Source: Roseibacillus ishigakijimensis (lineage in GTDB: Bacteria > Verrucomicrobiota > Verrucomicrobiia > Verrucomicrobiales > Akkermansiaceae). From it: DNA of 50,561 nucleotides. The stretch lies in NCBI RefSeq assembly GCF_016595415.1, contig NZ_JAENIO010000030.1, positions 1 to 50,561 of the forward strand. The letters are read 5' to 3'. The notes beneath the pieces were generated by a model, which was not told where the DNA came from, did no database searches, and saw only the letters and a list, made by a program, of their open reading frames with translations. Made by a program: the position numbers and the translations under genes. The stretch's first letter is position 1. Each line of letters starts with the position of its first letter. Positions 1 through 9,700 of this stretch are shown here, piece after piece.

Positions 1-311
1 CTCCCCCCTCCCCGCACTGTCCTATTCTGAACGCATCGATTTTCAGCTTGTCGAAAAAGAGCTTTGGAGAACTCGAAACCCCACCCCCTCAGCGAGCAGA
101 GCAATCATTTTCGCTTGGGCGTGCTCTTCAATGGGGAACCCCTAGGGATTCGCCCCCCTACCCGGTAGGAGGATGGCGAGCAGGCGGGCGAAAAAGTGTT
201 GCCCGTTTGTTGCCCGTTTGCCCCTGCTTTGGGCTGCATTTTACCGCAATTCGACTGCTTTTTTGAACAAATCAGGCAGTCTCTAAAAATGCGCGTAACT
301 TGTTGAAAATC
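1..311. other. Intergenic flank downstream of tRNA-Ser
   Basis: No credible gene is visible here; the short open frames have no recognisable protein features. The stretch holds an exact 11-base tandem duplication (GTTGCCCGTTT at 198-208 and 209-219). It lies on the 3' side of the tRNA-Ser gene, where integrative elements often insert, but no integrase and no second copy of the tRNA end were seen in the window. Confidence 0.6.
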
Positions 312-403
312 TGGCAGAGGGAGAGGGATTCGAACCCTCGGTGACATTCCTGCCACGCACGATTTCGAATCGTGTGCCTTAAACCGGACTCAGCCATCCC
401 TCC
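312..403 (-). tRNA. tRNA-Ser (anticodon CGA)
   Basis: Read on the minus strand, the acceptor arm GGAGGGA (403 to 397) pairs with TCCCTCT, followed by discriminator G and an encoded CCA at 314-312. The anticodon stem CACGA/TCGTG encloses the loop TTCGAAA, giving anticodon CGA, which reads the serine codon UCG. A long variable arm makes this a class II tRNA, as expected for serine. The T arm is GAGGG-TTCGAAT-CCCTC. It lies 23 bases after the stop codon of the MATE gene on the same strand. Confidence 0.95.
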
Positions 404-426
404 GATGCGTGCGGAGGCGGAAGCTA

Positions 427-1824
427 CTATGGGAGCTGCCGTTTTGACAAGTCCTCATTTAGTGAGTTTTCACCGGTATCCGGAGCGGGGGGAGTGAAGG
501 TGAGGGGATCGGTCTTTTGCCAAATGCGCCAGCAGAGGGTGAAGCAGGCAGCCGCGAGACCGGCGGCGAGGCCCCACCAGACGCCGACCGCCCGCCATTG
601 CCAACCACTGGAGAGCCAGATGGCGATGGGGATACCACAGAGCCAGTAGGCGACGAAGCCGATGAGGGCGGGCACCCGGGTGTCGTGCAGACCGCGCAGG
701 AGGGCGCTGGCGGTGATTTGCAGGCTATCGAAGAGTTGGAAAAGGCCGACCACGACGAGGATGGCGGCGGCGAGGGAGATGACGGCGGGTTTCTCGTTGA
801 AGAGGGAGGCGAGGTTGTCGCCCAAGGTGAGAAAAACAGTGGCGGAGAGGAGGGCCCAGAAGGCGGCGATGAGCCAGCCGGACAAGACGATGGGGCGGAG
901 TCGATCGGGTTCCTGGCGTCCGGCGGCTTCTCCGATGCGCACTCCCAGGGCCATAGCGAGGCCGAGGGGGACCATGAAGGCGGTGGCGGCGCACATGAGG
1001 GCAATCTGGTGGGCGGCAAGAGCGGTTTCGCCAAAGCGGCCGATAAGAAGGGCGGCGGCGGAAAAGGCGGCCACTTCGCAGGTCATCTGGATGCTAGCGG
1101 GAAAGCCGATGCCAAAAAAGCGACGGATTTCGGTTCGCCGGGGTGGGGTGAGCCAGCGTTGGGGCACCCAGTCCGCGAGGTCGCGTGATTTGATGAGCCA
1201 GGCGAGCATGCCCAGGACGATGGCGACGCGGGAGACCAGAGTGGCGATCCCAGCGCCCTCCAGACCGAGGGTCGGGCTACCAAGGTTGCCGTAGATGAGA
1301 ATCCAGTTGAGGAAGATATTGAGGACGACGCCGGCGAGAAAGATCCAGAAGGCGGGCCAGGGGCGGTCCATGGCATCGGCGTGGCTTTTCAGCGCCATGG
1401 CCATGAGGGCGGGGAGGAGGGAGCTCATGATGAGCAGGTAGAAGGTGGGGGTGCGGGCAACGACTTCCGCAGGTTGGTCAAAGCGATCGAGAAAGGGGGT
1501 GAGCGCGCAGAAGAGCAGGGCGAGGAGGGCACCGAGAACGGTGGCGACTTGGAAGCCATGGCGGCAACTGGCGCGCCCGGCGGCGGGTTGGTTGGCCCCC
1601 CGGGCATTGGCGGTGAAGACCGAAATCGCGGTGAGCACGCCGATGCCGAAGACGAAGGGGAGATAGAACAGGGAGTTGGCAAAGGTCAGGACCGCGAGCT
1701 CGGTGACGCCTACTTGACCCAGCATGACGGTGTCGGCGACCCCCAGCAGCATTTGGCTGACTTGCCCGATGACGAGGGGAAAGGCGAGCTTGAGGGTGAG
1801 GCGGGCTTCTTGGGCGAGGATCAT
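427..1824 (-). CDS. MATE family multidrug/sodium antiporter (NorM-like)
   Basis: This is a 465-residue polytopic inner-membrane protein of the MATE family, which exports cationic drugs or metabolites in exchange for Na+ or H+. About twelve hydrophobic segments are visible. The N-terminal signature (FPLVIGQVSQMLLGVADTVM, then GQVG) is the usual first-helix MATE pattern, and the second half (FGIGFPASIQMTCEVAAFSA) repeats the fold. Length fits the family (440-480). The open frame extends to a TTG at 1911, but the ATG at 1822-1824 starts MILAQEARLTLKLAFP, where family members normally begin, so I chose it. No Shine-Dalgarno motif supports either start. The substrate cannot be told from sequence. 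tRNA-Ser follows on the same strand. Confidence 0.9.
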   Translation of the reverse strand: MILAQEARLTLKLAFPLVIGQVSQMLLGVADTVMLGQVGVTELAVLTFANSLFYLPFVFGIGVLTAISVFTANARGANQPAAGRASCRHGFQVATVLGALLALLFCALTPFLDRFDQPAEVVARTPTFYLLIMSSLLPALMAMALKSHADAMDRPWPAFWIFLAGVVLNIFLNWILIYGNLGSPTLGLEGAGIATLVSRVAIVLGMLAWLIKSRDLADWVPQRWLTPPRRTEIRRFFGIGFPASIQMTCEVAAFSAAALLIGRFGETALAAHQIALMCAATAFMVPLGLAMALGVRIGEAAGRQEPDRLRPIVLSGWLIAAFWALLSATVFLTLGDNLASLFNEKPAVISLAAAILVVVGLFQLFDSLQITASALLRGLHDTRVPALIGFVAYWLCGIPIAIWLSSGWQWRAVGVWWGLAAGLAAACFTLCWRIWQKTDPLTFTPPAPDTGENSLNEDLSKRQLP

Positions 1825-2054
1825 GGGCGGGTGGAGAAGTAAGCGGGGCAGCCCCTCTTTGGGAAGCGGGAAGATGGCGCTCTTTTCTTCCTTCCTTCGG
1901 CGGGCCTGCAACTGGGCAATTTGCGGGATTTAGCGGATTTTTCCGTGCATTTTGCCCGATAATGAAAGGAGGCTGCTGCGTTAAGGAGTGGACCTCAGGG
2001 GATCATTGGCTAGGCTGGGGTGGAATGCTTGCTGCGAACCCCCTGCGAACTGAT
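1825..2054. promoter_or_regulatory. Divergent intergenic region between MATE and trehalose genes
   Basis: The region separates the minus-strand MATE gene from the plus-strand trehalose operon and should hold both promoters. A GATAAT hexamer at 1958-1963 (5 of 6 matches to a -10 box, plus strand) is the best candidate for the trehalose operon. No convincing -35 box lies 16-18 bases upstream of it, so the assignment is weak. Confidence 0.3.
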
Positions 2055-4262
2055 ATGAAACGACTGATCATGGTATCCAACCGCTTGCCGGTAAAAATTT
2101 CTGCTGATGGAACGGCTACTCGAACGGCGGGAGGGCTGGCCTCCGCGCTGGAGGGTGCGGAGCTGGAGGTGGAACAGCTGTGGGTGGGCTGGCCGGGAGG
2201 GGCGGAAGAGGACTTCGCGGATACCGGGGCGATTGCGGATCAATTGCGGGAGCAGGGAGTGTGGCCGGTCTTCCTCTCCCAGAAGGATTTGGATGGCTTT
2301 TACGAGGGGTATGCCAATTCCACTCTCTGGCCATTGTTGCATTATATGGTGGAGCGCACCCACTTTTCCCAGGAATGGTGGGAGGCCTATGTGCGCGTGA
2401 ACCAACGCTTTGCGGACAAGGTCCTCGAGGTGGCGGAGGAGGGCGATATGATTTGGGTGCACGATTATCATCTCTTCCTGTTGCCGGAGCTTTTGCGAGG
2501 CACGGGCAAGAATCTTCGCGTGGGCTTTTTCCTGCACACTCCCTTCTGCAGTAGCGAGATATTTCGGGTTCTGCCTCATCGCGCCGAGTTGTTGCGCGGC
2601 TTGCTGGGAGCGGATGTCATTGGCTTCCACACCCATTCTTATCTCCGCCATTTCCGGTCTTCCCTTTTGCGGGTTCTGGGCTTGGAGTCGGCGATGGATC
2701 GCATTTGGCACGGGGGACGGGAGGTGCGCTTCCTGGCGGCTCCCATTGGCCACAATCACATCGGATTCGAGAAGTGCATGCAGCGGGATGACTTTGAGAG
2801 CATTGTCGAAACACATCGCAAGGAGTTGAATGGCAAGAGATTGGTTCTCAGTGTGGAGCGGCTTGATTACACGAAAGGGGTGCCGCAGAAGCTGGCGGGA
2901 ATCCGGCGATTTTTGGAAAACAATCCCTCCAAGCGGGAAGAAGTGGTCTTTGTGCTCATCTCGGTTCCCTCGCGGCAGGGGGTGGAGGAGTATGACCAGC
3001 TGACTGAGGAGGTGCAGCGTTCAGTGGGCGCGATCAATGGCGATTTCGGCGGGGTGGGTCATTCTCCCGTGCAGTTCCTGCACCGGGGGTTTCCTCCTCA
3101 GGATTTGGCCGCGCTCTATGCCCTCTCGGAGGTGTGCCTGGTGACACCCCTGCGCGATGGCATGAACCTCGTCGCCAAAGAGTTTCTCGATTGCCAGCGG
3201 GAGGAGGTTTCCGGCCGGCCGGGGGTGCTCATTCTGAGTGAATTGGCTGGCGCGGCGGAGGAGCTTTCCAATGCCATCCAAGTCAATCCCCACAACACCG
3301 ACGAGGTGGCGGGAGCCATTGCGCGGGCTTTGGAGATGCCGGATGGGGAACGGCGCAAGCGCATCCAGTCCATGCAAAAGCGTCTGCGCCTCCGCCATAG
3401 TGGTCCTTGGGCGCAGAGCTTCGTGGAGGAGCTCGACCGGGTGCCGGAGCGGGAGCAGCGGGTCGCCATCGCCGAGATGGTGCCTTTGGCGAAAAAGATA
3501 GCGGCCAGCTGGCGGGAAGGCCAATCGGTGGGGCTCTTTTTGGATTATGATGGCACTTTGCGGGACTTTACCGATAAGCCGGAGGATGCGGTGCCCGATG
3601 AGGAGCTGCCTCCTCTGCTGCAATCGCTGGCAGAATTGGAAAGGATGAAGGTGGCCATCGTGAGCGGGCGTCCCCCGGCTTTCTTGCAAGAGCACCTCGG
3701 TGGCTTGGGGCTGACCCTGGTGGGCGAGCACGGCTACCGGTGGTTGGGTGAAGGCATGACGGAGTGGGAGCTGCTCAATCCCCATGTGGACATCGACTGG
3801 CGGCACCAGATTCGCGAGCATCTCGAGGAGGCCGCGCTCTTTACCCCGGGCACCCATGTGGAGGAAAAGCAGTCGGCGGTGGTCTGGCACTATCGCAATG
3901 CCGAGCCCGAGTTCGGGGCCTGGCGGGCGCGGGGGCTCCTCGACGAGCTCACCGCCATGGCGGCCAATATGCCGGTGACGGTTCATCATGGGAAAAAGAT
4001 CGTGGAGGTCTCCAGCCTGCAGGTGAGCAAAGGAGCCGCAGTGGATCATCTTCTAGATCGCTGGCAGAGCAAGATTGCCTTCGCAGCCGGGGATGATCAG
4101 ACAGATGAGACCATGTTTGCCCTCACCCCGAGCGCGAGGGAGTTCTATACTGTCAAAGTTGGTTCTGGCTCGACCCGTGCTGATTATCGGACCGATACCA
4201 GTGGCGTGCGCGTCTTTCTCGAAAGCCTGCAGCACGAACTTTCCCACTCAAGCAACCGATGA
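2055..4262 (+). CDS. otsBA: Bifunctional trehalose-6-phosphate synthase/phosphatase (OtsA-OtsB fusion)
   Basis: The 735-residue cytoplasmic enzyme joins both steps of trehalose synthesis: UDP-glucose plus glucose-6-phosphate to trehalose-6-phosphate, then dephosphorylation. Residues 1-470 are a GT20 synthase with MVSNRLPV at the N-terminus, HDYHLFLLPELLR, FFLHTPFCSSEIFRVLP, ERLDYTKGVPQKL and TPLRDGMNLVAKEF. Residues from about 490 are a HAD phosphatase with LFLDYDGTL (DxDGT motif I), VAIVSGRP (motif II) and AAGDDQTDETMF (metal-binding acidic motif). All key residues expected for both activities are present, so the fusion looks active. The frame is open to an ATG at 1962, but the ATG at 2055 puts the start 2 residues before the conserved LIMVSNRLP stretch. 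It overlaps the next gene by 4 bases (ATGA), implying translational coupling. Trehalose here probably serves as an osmolyte or stress protectant (inference). Confidence 0.93.
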   Translation: MKRLIMVSNRLPVKISADGTATRTAGGLASALEGAELEVEQLWVGWPGGAEEDFADTGAIADQLREQGVWPVFLSQKDLDGFYEGYANSTLWPLLHYMVERTHFSQEWWEAYVRVNQRFADKVLEVAEEGDMIWVHDYHLFLLPELLRGTGKNLRVGFFLHTPFCSSEIFRVLPHRAELLRGLLGADVIGFHTHSYLRHFRSSLLRVLGLESAMDRIWHGGREVRFLAAPIGHNHIGFEKCMQRDDFESIVETHRKELNGKRLVLSVERLDYTKGVPQKLAGIRRFLENNPSKREEVVFVLISVPSRQGVEEYDQLTEEVQRSVGAINGDFGGVGHSPVQFLHRGFPPQDLAALYALSEVCLVTPLRDGMNLVAKEFLDCQREEVSGRPGVLILSELAGAAEELSNAIQVNPHNTDEVAGAIARALEMPDGERRKRIQSMQKRLRLRHSGPWAQSFVEELDRVPEREQRVAIAEMVPLAKKIAASWREGQSVGLFLDYDGTLRDFTDKPEDAVPDEELPPLLQSLAELERMKVAIVSGRPPAFLQEHLGGLGLTLVGEHGYRWLGEGMTEWELLNPHVDIDWRHQIREHLEEAALFTPGTHVEEKQSAVVWHYRNAEPEFGAWRARGLLDELTAMAANMPVTVHHGKKIVEVSSLQVSKGAAVDHLLDRWQSKIAFAAGDDQTDETMFALTPSAREFYTVKVGSGSTRADYRTDTSGVRVFLESLQHELSHSSNR

Positions 4263-6112
4263 CCGACCTCAAAAGTAATCCTTCTTTGCCTGACCTTTCC
4301 GACGATTATCATATGGCTCTCATTGGCAACGGGCGCACCTGCGCTCTCGTCGATGCCGTGGGCTCCATTGTCTTTGCCTGCCTGCCGGACTTCGATTCCG
4401 GCACCGTTTTCGCCTCGCTCTTGGATGAGCAAAAGGGCGGCCGTTTCGGCATCGCGATGGTGGATGGGCAAGTGGTGTCGCAGCAATATGAGCGGCATAC
4501 CAATATTCTCGTCACTCGCTTTCAGGGAGCGGCGGGCATCTTCGAACTGATCGATTTCATGCCGCGCTACACCACTGATAGCCGAGTGGAGAGTCGGGAG
4601 GACGTGAGCTCCGATATCGTCCGGGTTTTGCGCGTGGTGGAAGGGGAACCGCAGGTGAGAGTGACCTTTGATCCAAAGCTGGAATATGCCCGGGGGGAAA
4701 CTTGGGTGGAAGAGCACGGGCAGGGCCTCAAAGCCACCACCCACTGGGAAGGTCCCAGCTGTGAGATCTATGAATCGGTCTATCTCTGGACCAACCTGGA
4801 TGCAGGAGCGATTCGGCGGGGAGAGGGGTTTTCCCTGAAGAAGGACGGGTTTTTGCTTTTGAGCTATCACGACAAGGTGCAGGTGCCCAATCCCGCGCGG
4901 GTGGAACTCATGCTGCAGCGGACGCGCGCCTACTGGATGCTCTGGGTGGAGCGCACCCACAAGACCAAGCTCTATCAGGAGGAGATGATCCGGAGTGCAC
5001 TGCTGCTGAAGATGCTGCAATTCAGTCCTTCCGGTGCGTTGGTGGCGGCGGCCACCACCTCGCTGCCCGAGACCATTGGGGAAGAGCGCAATTGGGATTA
5101 CCGCTTTTGTTGGATTCGCGATGCCTCCATGACCGTTGCGGTCTTGCATAAGATCGGGCACCCCTCCATGGCTTCCCGGTTCATCGACTGGATGTTGCAA
5201 ACCATGCCCACCAAGGATGATTCTTTGCAAATCATGTATGGGATCCGCGGGGAGAGGGAGTTGACCGAGAAGTCTCTCGACCACTTGTCCGGTTACCAAG
5301 GCTCTCAGCCGGTGCGCATTGGCAATGCTGCCTACACCCAGAATCAGCATGATATCTACGGGGTGATGCTGGATGTCATCTATCAGGATTTGATGCTGCG
5401 GCGGCGCACTCCCGAGTCCCTCGACCAGATCTGGACGCGGGTGCGTTCGGTGGCCCGGATTGTCCTCGCCACCTGGCAGGAGCCTGATCGGGGAATCTGG
5501 GAAATCCGGGGCGAGAAACGGCATTTCGTTTTTTCCAAGATGCTTTGCTGGGTAGCGATTGATCGGGCCATCAAGATTGCCGAGCTGCTCGGCAAGACCA
5601 CTTGGGCCGACTCCCAACGCCCCGCCCTGGCGCGCATCCACGAGGATATTCATGCCAAGGGCTGGTCAGAGAGCAAACAAGCCTTCGTGCAAGCCTACGG
5701 GGCGGACGACCTCGATGCCTCGAACTTGCTGATGGCCGAGTATGGCTTCATCGATCCCACTCATCCTCGCTTCGTTTCTACCGTCGAGCAGTCGGAAAAG
5801 GAGCTCTGCGAAGATGGCCTCATGTTCCGCTATCGCAATGAGGATGATTTCGGAAAGCCTCAGAGTGCCTTTACGGTCTGTTCCTTCTGGATGGTGAAAG
5901 CCCTGGTCCAAATCAAGCAAAAGGAGCGGGGGCGGGAGATGTTCGAGTCCCTGCTCGCGGCTGCCAACGAGCACAAACTCTACGGTGAGGACCTCGATAT
6001 CAGGACTCGACGCCATTTGGGCAACTTTCCGCAGGCCTATTGCCATCTTGCCCTCATCGATTGCGCGCTGGCTCTTTCCGCCGAGGAAGATGACGAACTC
6101 ATTCAGTCCTGA
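4259..6112 (+). CDS. Glycoside hydrolase family 15 protein (trehalase or glucoamylase-like)
   Basis: A 617-residue GH15 enzyme with no signal peptide, so probably cytoplasmic. The N-terminal beta-sandwich has the family opening (ALIGNGRTCALVDAVGSIVF, then CLPDFDSGTVFASLL). The (alpha/alpha)6 barrel carries ERNWDYRFCWIRDASMTV, GNAAYTQNQHDIYGVMLDVI and DRGIWEIRGEKRHFVFSKML. The Glu in IWEIRG is the expected general acid, and the Glu in LYGEDLD, just before HLGNFPQAYCHLALID, is the expected base. GH15 members cleave alpha-1,4-glucans or alpha,alpha-trehalose. The 4-base overlap with the trehalose synthase/phosphatase gene favours trehalose or a derivative as substrate, but this is inference. Its stop codon directly abuts the stop of the convergent gene at 6113. 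Confidence 0.9.
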   Translation: MTDLKSNPSLPDLSDDYHMALIGNGRTCALVDAVGSIVFACLPDFDSGTVFASLLDEQKGGRFGIAMVDGQVVSQQYERHTNILVTRFQGAAGIFELIDFMPRYTTDSRVESREDVSSDIVRVLRVVEGEPQVRVTFDPKLEYARGETWVEEHGQGLKATTHWEGPSCEIYESVYLWTNLDAGAIRRGEGFSLKKDGFLLLSYHDKVQVPNPARVELMLQRTRAYWMLWVERTHKTKLYQEEMIRSALLLKMLQFSPSGALVAAATTSLPETIGEERNWDYRFCWIRDASMTVAVLHKIGHPSMASRFIDWMLQTMPTKDDSLQIMYGIRGERELTEKSLDHLSGYQGSQPVRIGNAAYTQNQHDIYGVMLDVIYQDLMLRRRTPESLDQIWTRVRSVARIVLATWQEPDRGIWEIRGEKRHFVFSKMLCWVAIDRAIKIAELLGKTTWADSQRPALARIHEDIHAKGWSESKQAFVQAYGADDLDASNLLMAEYGFIDPTHPRFVSTVEQSEKELCEDGLMFRYRNEDDFGKPQSAFTVCSFWMVKALVQIKQKERGREMFESLLAAANEHKLYGEDLDIRTRRHLGNFPQAYCHLALIDCALALSAEEDDELIQS

Positions 6113-6400
6113 TCACTGGACGCGGAGGATGACCTTCTCGGTCAGTTGAAAGTCCTCGATGAGGCAGACCTCGACCTTTCGCTCTCCCGCGCGATAGGCG
6201 AGGTAGGCTGTCGCGCCTTCGGCGAGGAGTTCGGCGGCAAAGGCCTTGGCTTTTTCGCCTTCGCCTTCCGGAGAAAGGGGGCAATCCAGAATGCGGAAGG
6301 GATCCTCCGTCGCGACGAGATAGAGCGAGGGGTGGAAGCCCTCGTAACCTTGCCGGGCGACCACTGCTTGCATCAGCTCCTGGTAATCCTCGTAGCTCAT
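6113..6400 (-). CDS. Hypothetical 95-residue protein
   Basis: The protein begins MSYEDYQELMQAVVARQGYE and has no signal peptide or membrane segment. It is acidic in the middle (SPEGEGEKAKAF) and ends in an alternating hydrophobic stretch (VCLIEDFQLTEKVILRV) that looks like beta strands, suggesting a small compact alpha/beta fold. I recognise no family. The ATG overlaps the stop of the upstream 58-residue membrane-protein gene by 4 bases, so the two are probably translated together. Its stop codon is immediately next to the stop of the GH15 gene on the other strand. Confidence 0.7.
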   Translation of the reverse strand: MSYEDYQELMQAVVARQGYEGFHPSLYLVATEDPFRILDCPLSPEGEGEKAKAFAAELLAEGATAYLAYRAGERKVEVCLIEDFQLTEKVILRVQ

Positions 6401-6573
6401 TCGCTAGCAGGCGGCTCGGCTGGCGGGGCTGGGGCGGAGGTGGCGGGGAGAGCGCTCTCCTCGCTGCGCCGCTCCAATTTCAAATCTTTGGAAATGAGAA
6501 CGAAAAAGGCGCCCGAACCCAAAAAGGCAATCAGCAGCAGGATGGCGAGGGTGAAGTTCATCATCGTTCTCAT
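6397..6573 (-). CDS. Small single-pass membrane protein (58 residues)
   Basis: A short open frame with ATG at 6573 and TGA at 6399-6397 encodes a three-part protein. It has a short N-terminus (MRTMMN), one hydrophobic helix (residues 7-28, FTLAILLLIAFLGSGAFFVL), and then a charged segment (SKDLKLERRSEE) with a Pro/Ala-rich tail (residues 41-58). By the positive-inside rule, the basic cluster after the helix suggests a cytoplasmic C-terminus. The stop overlaps the ATG of the next gene by 4 bases (ATGA), which strongly supports it being real. The layout resembles small accessory or anchoring subunits, but no family is recognised. No Shine-Dalgarno motif precedes it. Confidence 0.7.
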   Translation of the reverse strand: MRTMMNFTLAILLLIAFLGSGAFFVLISKDLKLERRSEESALPATSAPAPPAEPPASE

Positions 6574-6649
6574 GCCCCGACTCTATTGCAGGCTAAGACC
6601 GGAGAGCAAGGGCGGGGTAGGAAATTTCTCTCGGATGGAAAAACGCGAA

Positions 6650-6684
6650 AAAGCCCTGCCCGGAGTCTTTCCCGGCAGGGCTTT
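6650..6684 (-). terminator. Intrinsic terminator for the repeat-protein gene
   Basis: A perfect 11-base inverted repeat (AAAGCCCTGCC at 6650-6660, GGCAGGGCTTT at 6674-6684) surrounds a 13-base loop. On the minus strand the hairpin runs into a T-rich tract. It lies 36 bases past the stop of the secreted repeat protein (6721), as expected for its terminator, and insulates the two small genes downstream. Confidence 0.8.
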
Positions 6685-6720
6685 CGGTTGCTAGACGGAA
6701 AAATGCAAGCACCCGGGGGA

Positions 6721-9700
6721 TCAGGGCGCACTTCCTTCTTTGACCCGAATCAGAAGGGTGGACGTTGTCGAAAAGTCCGTGCTCAAAATGATATCTTGGG
6801 CGCTTCCGGTAGCGGTGAAAGTGGACTCGGCAAGGGGGCTGAAGGTCATGGCTCCGGGTTGCAGGGTCTCAAGGTGATAATCCTGTCCCGCGCTCAGGCC
6901 TGCCACCTTGAGGGTCGTTTCTCCCGCCGAGGGATCGACCGTGATGCCGTCGATTTCAAGGCCGCTAGTCACCGGGGTGTTGACGGAGGCAAAGGGGAGG
7001 ACGAGGGCAGGGGCCGGATCGCTTTCATGCTCCTTCATTGTGATTCCATGCCAACGGTTGCCATTGGAAGCATCGAGGAAAAGGGTCACCAGTCCGTCCT
7101 CGTCTCGTTCGAGGAAGGTCGACAAATCCAAATTCTTGGGATTGGAGATGAAAACTCCTTCCCCATTGGGCGTGAAAGTGCCGAGTAAGACCACTTGGCG
7201 GGGATCAGACGCAAAGACGTTGCGCACGCCGCGCTCGGCCTCAATGATGCCGGGGGCGTTGGCGTAGCTGGTGCTGGTCTCGTCCCAATCTTCGCCCGCA
7301 CTTCCATCGAGGAGTCCGTAAACGTTGATCGTGCCTCCTGTGCTGGAGGCCCAGGGCACATGCAAGCGGAGTGCTGCCTGGCTCAGGTCGCCGCTCAGCA
7401 GTGAGATGTCGAAGCGGAGCAAGGGAATGTGCAGCCGGCTGGAGCGGTTGTTGCGGATAGCGATGGCTGCCACCTCTCCAAAAGTAGAATCCGGGGTGTT
7501 TTGGTCGTCATTGGCAAGGTCGGTGTCCGCCCCGCGTCCCAATTCGGTGCTCAGGATTCCCGGATTTGGGGTCGAGCTGGCATCGCTCGGATCGGTGCCG
7601 GCCAAGTATTCGAGTAGGTTGCTGTGGCCATCACTGTCGGAGTCGTCTTGTCCGGTTTGGGTGGTTTCGTCTCCATTGAAGAAGGAGCGCTCCCAGCCCT
7701 CGGGCAAGCCATCGCCATCGGTATCCGGGGTAGAGAGAGGATCGTTCCCATTGGAACCGGCCGCAAATTCCTCGCTGTTGAGGTAGCCATCGCCATCGGG
7801 ATCCCCGCTCAGAATAAGGGTCGGATCTTCCAAATCCCGCTCCCCGGGATCATCGGTGGTGCTGGTATCACCAAAGGAGTGAATTTCCCAGGCATCGCCC
7901 AAGCCGTCGCCGAAGCCGCCTTCGCCATCGTTGTCCGGGGCGTTGTTGGTTAGGGTGGGGCTGGTTTCGCCAGAAATATTGTCCTGCTCTTCCAGATTGG
8001 TCGCGAAGTCGCCATCTGGATCATCGTCGGCTCCATAGAGAGCCACCGTGCCAAAGTAGAATTCCTCGAATTCGTCATCCAAACCGTCGCCATCCCGGTC
8101 CCCCGGTCCCGAATCCCCGTTGTTTGGATCCGACCCGGCGAGGTATTCCTCCTGGGCGGTCGCGCCGTCGCCATCACTATCGTCGGAGGCGTCATCGACC
8201 ACGGTGATGGCTCCGTAGACTTCTTCCTCCCAACGGTCATTCAGTTCGTCCCCGTCGCTGTCGAGAAAGGAGCTTTCATCGAGAGGATCGGTGCCCGCCG
8301 TTTCTTCCTCCTCATTGGTGTAGAGGTCGCCGTCCGGATCGTGGAGGCCATTTTGTTCGGCCAAATCAAGGAAGTAGGTGAGTTCCCAGTCGTCTTGCAG
8401 TTGATCGCCGTCTGAGTCTCCAGGCACGGAGTTGATGTTGTTCGGGTCGGAAGGGACGGGGGTCGCGGTCGCTTCCTGAAAATTGGTGGCACCATCGCCA
8501 TCAAGATCATCCTCCGGAAAGTCCGAGGTGGTCAAATTCCCAAAATACTGCAGTTCCCAGCCATCGGGGAGAGTGTCGCCATCAATGTCGCCCACGACGG
8601 ATTGGTTCCAGTTGGGGTCCGAGCCGCCCTCGTATTCTTCCTGATTGGTGTCGCCGTCGCCATCATTGTCGCCCGCCGGATCGGTCGCTGTCGTGGTGTT
8701 GAAAAAGTAGTGGTTTTCCCACCAATCGTTCAGGCCATCGCCAGAGCCGCCATTGTCTTCATCCAGGAAATCCAAGGCATTTTGCGGGTCGGTGCCGGCT
8801 TCTTCCTCGGCGGTATTATCGCCAAAGTCGCCATCCGGATCGTCGAGACCTGATTGGAGAGCCAGTTCTGCCTCGTCAATCACTCCGTCATTGTTCCCAA
8901 ACCACTCATCCTCCCAAAGATCAGTGAGCTCATCACCGTCAATGTCTCCGGGGATCGAGAAGAAGTCATCGGGGTTTGAGCCAGCCTCGAATTCCTGAAT
9001 GTTGGAGAATCCGTCGCTATCCGGGTCGTCATCTTTACCATAAGTGGTGATGTCTCCAAAGTTGCTGATTTCCCAATCATCAGGAAGGTCGTCGTTGTCG
9101 GTGTCCAAATTGGAGACGAGGGTGAGAGTCGGCATCCGGTTGACGTCGGTATCATTGTCCGAGTAGGGGAGGTATTGGGAGTTTCCGCCATGAATGATAA
9201 ATGTTAGAAAGCCGTCTCCGTCAAGAGCCTCTTTAACTGCGGCCAAGAAGTCGGCGTTATCATCACCAAAAGTGACCGTCGTTCCTTCATCGCTGGTGTT
9301 GTTAAAGGTTAGTAGGTTCTGGGTCGTTCCGGTGGCGAAGTCAACATCCCCTACCACTTCTCCTTCTGCCGGATAGGCGTCGTCGATGAATGGATTGGCC
9401 GCATCGTAGCGCAAGTTCTCGTCAATGAGGGAGTCGTCGCCAAGAAAAAGTTCCAAATTGCGGCCCCGCACATTGCCGGATGAGCCTTGCGCGGTGAGGG
9501 TGATGCTGGCAGACGAAACATCGTCACCTGAGAGGCCGCTCGCGGAAACATCGAACTTCAGGACAATGAGGAGATGTCTCAGATTTCCGTTCTGATAGAC
9601 GTTGTTGCGATAGGAGGTGGTGTCGAAGCCACCGTCATAAACTCCACTGTAGTTGATTTCGGTTAGCGTGCCGTCGAATCCGTTGCCATCTGCAGTGGTG

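Noticed and set aside
50-403. Integrative-element attachment site at tRNA-Ser
   Set aside because: No integrase, no duplicated tRNA end and no cargo genes are seen in the window.
5850-5920. Apparent loss of a catalytic Glu in GH15 (PQSAFTVCSFW where some members have EGAF)
   Set aside because: Many GH15 proteins carry the DFGxPxxAF form; the expected base is the later Glu in LYGEDLD, which is present.
7580-9108. Regularly spaced repeats suggestive of a CRISPR array
   Set aside because: The repeats are degenerate in DNA, vary in length and encode calcium-binding protein motifs in one frame.
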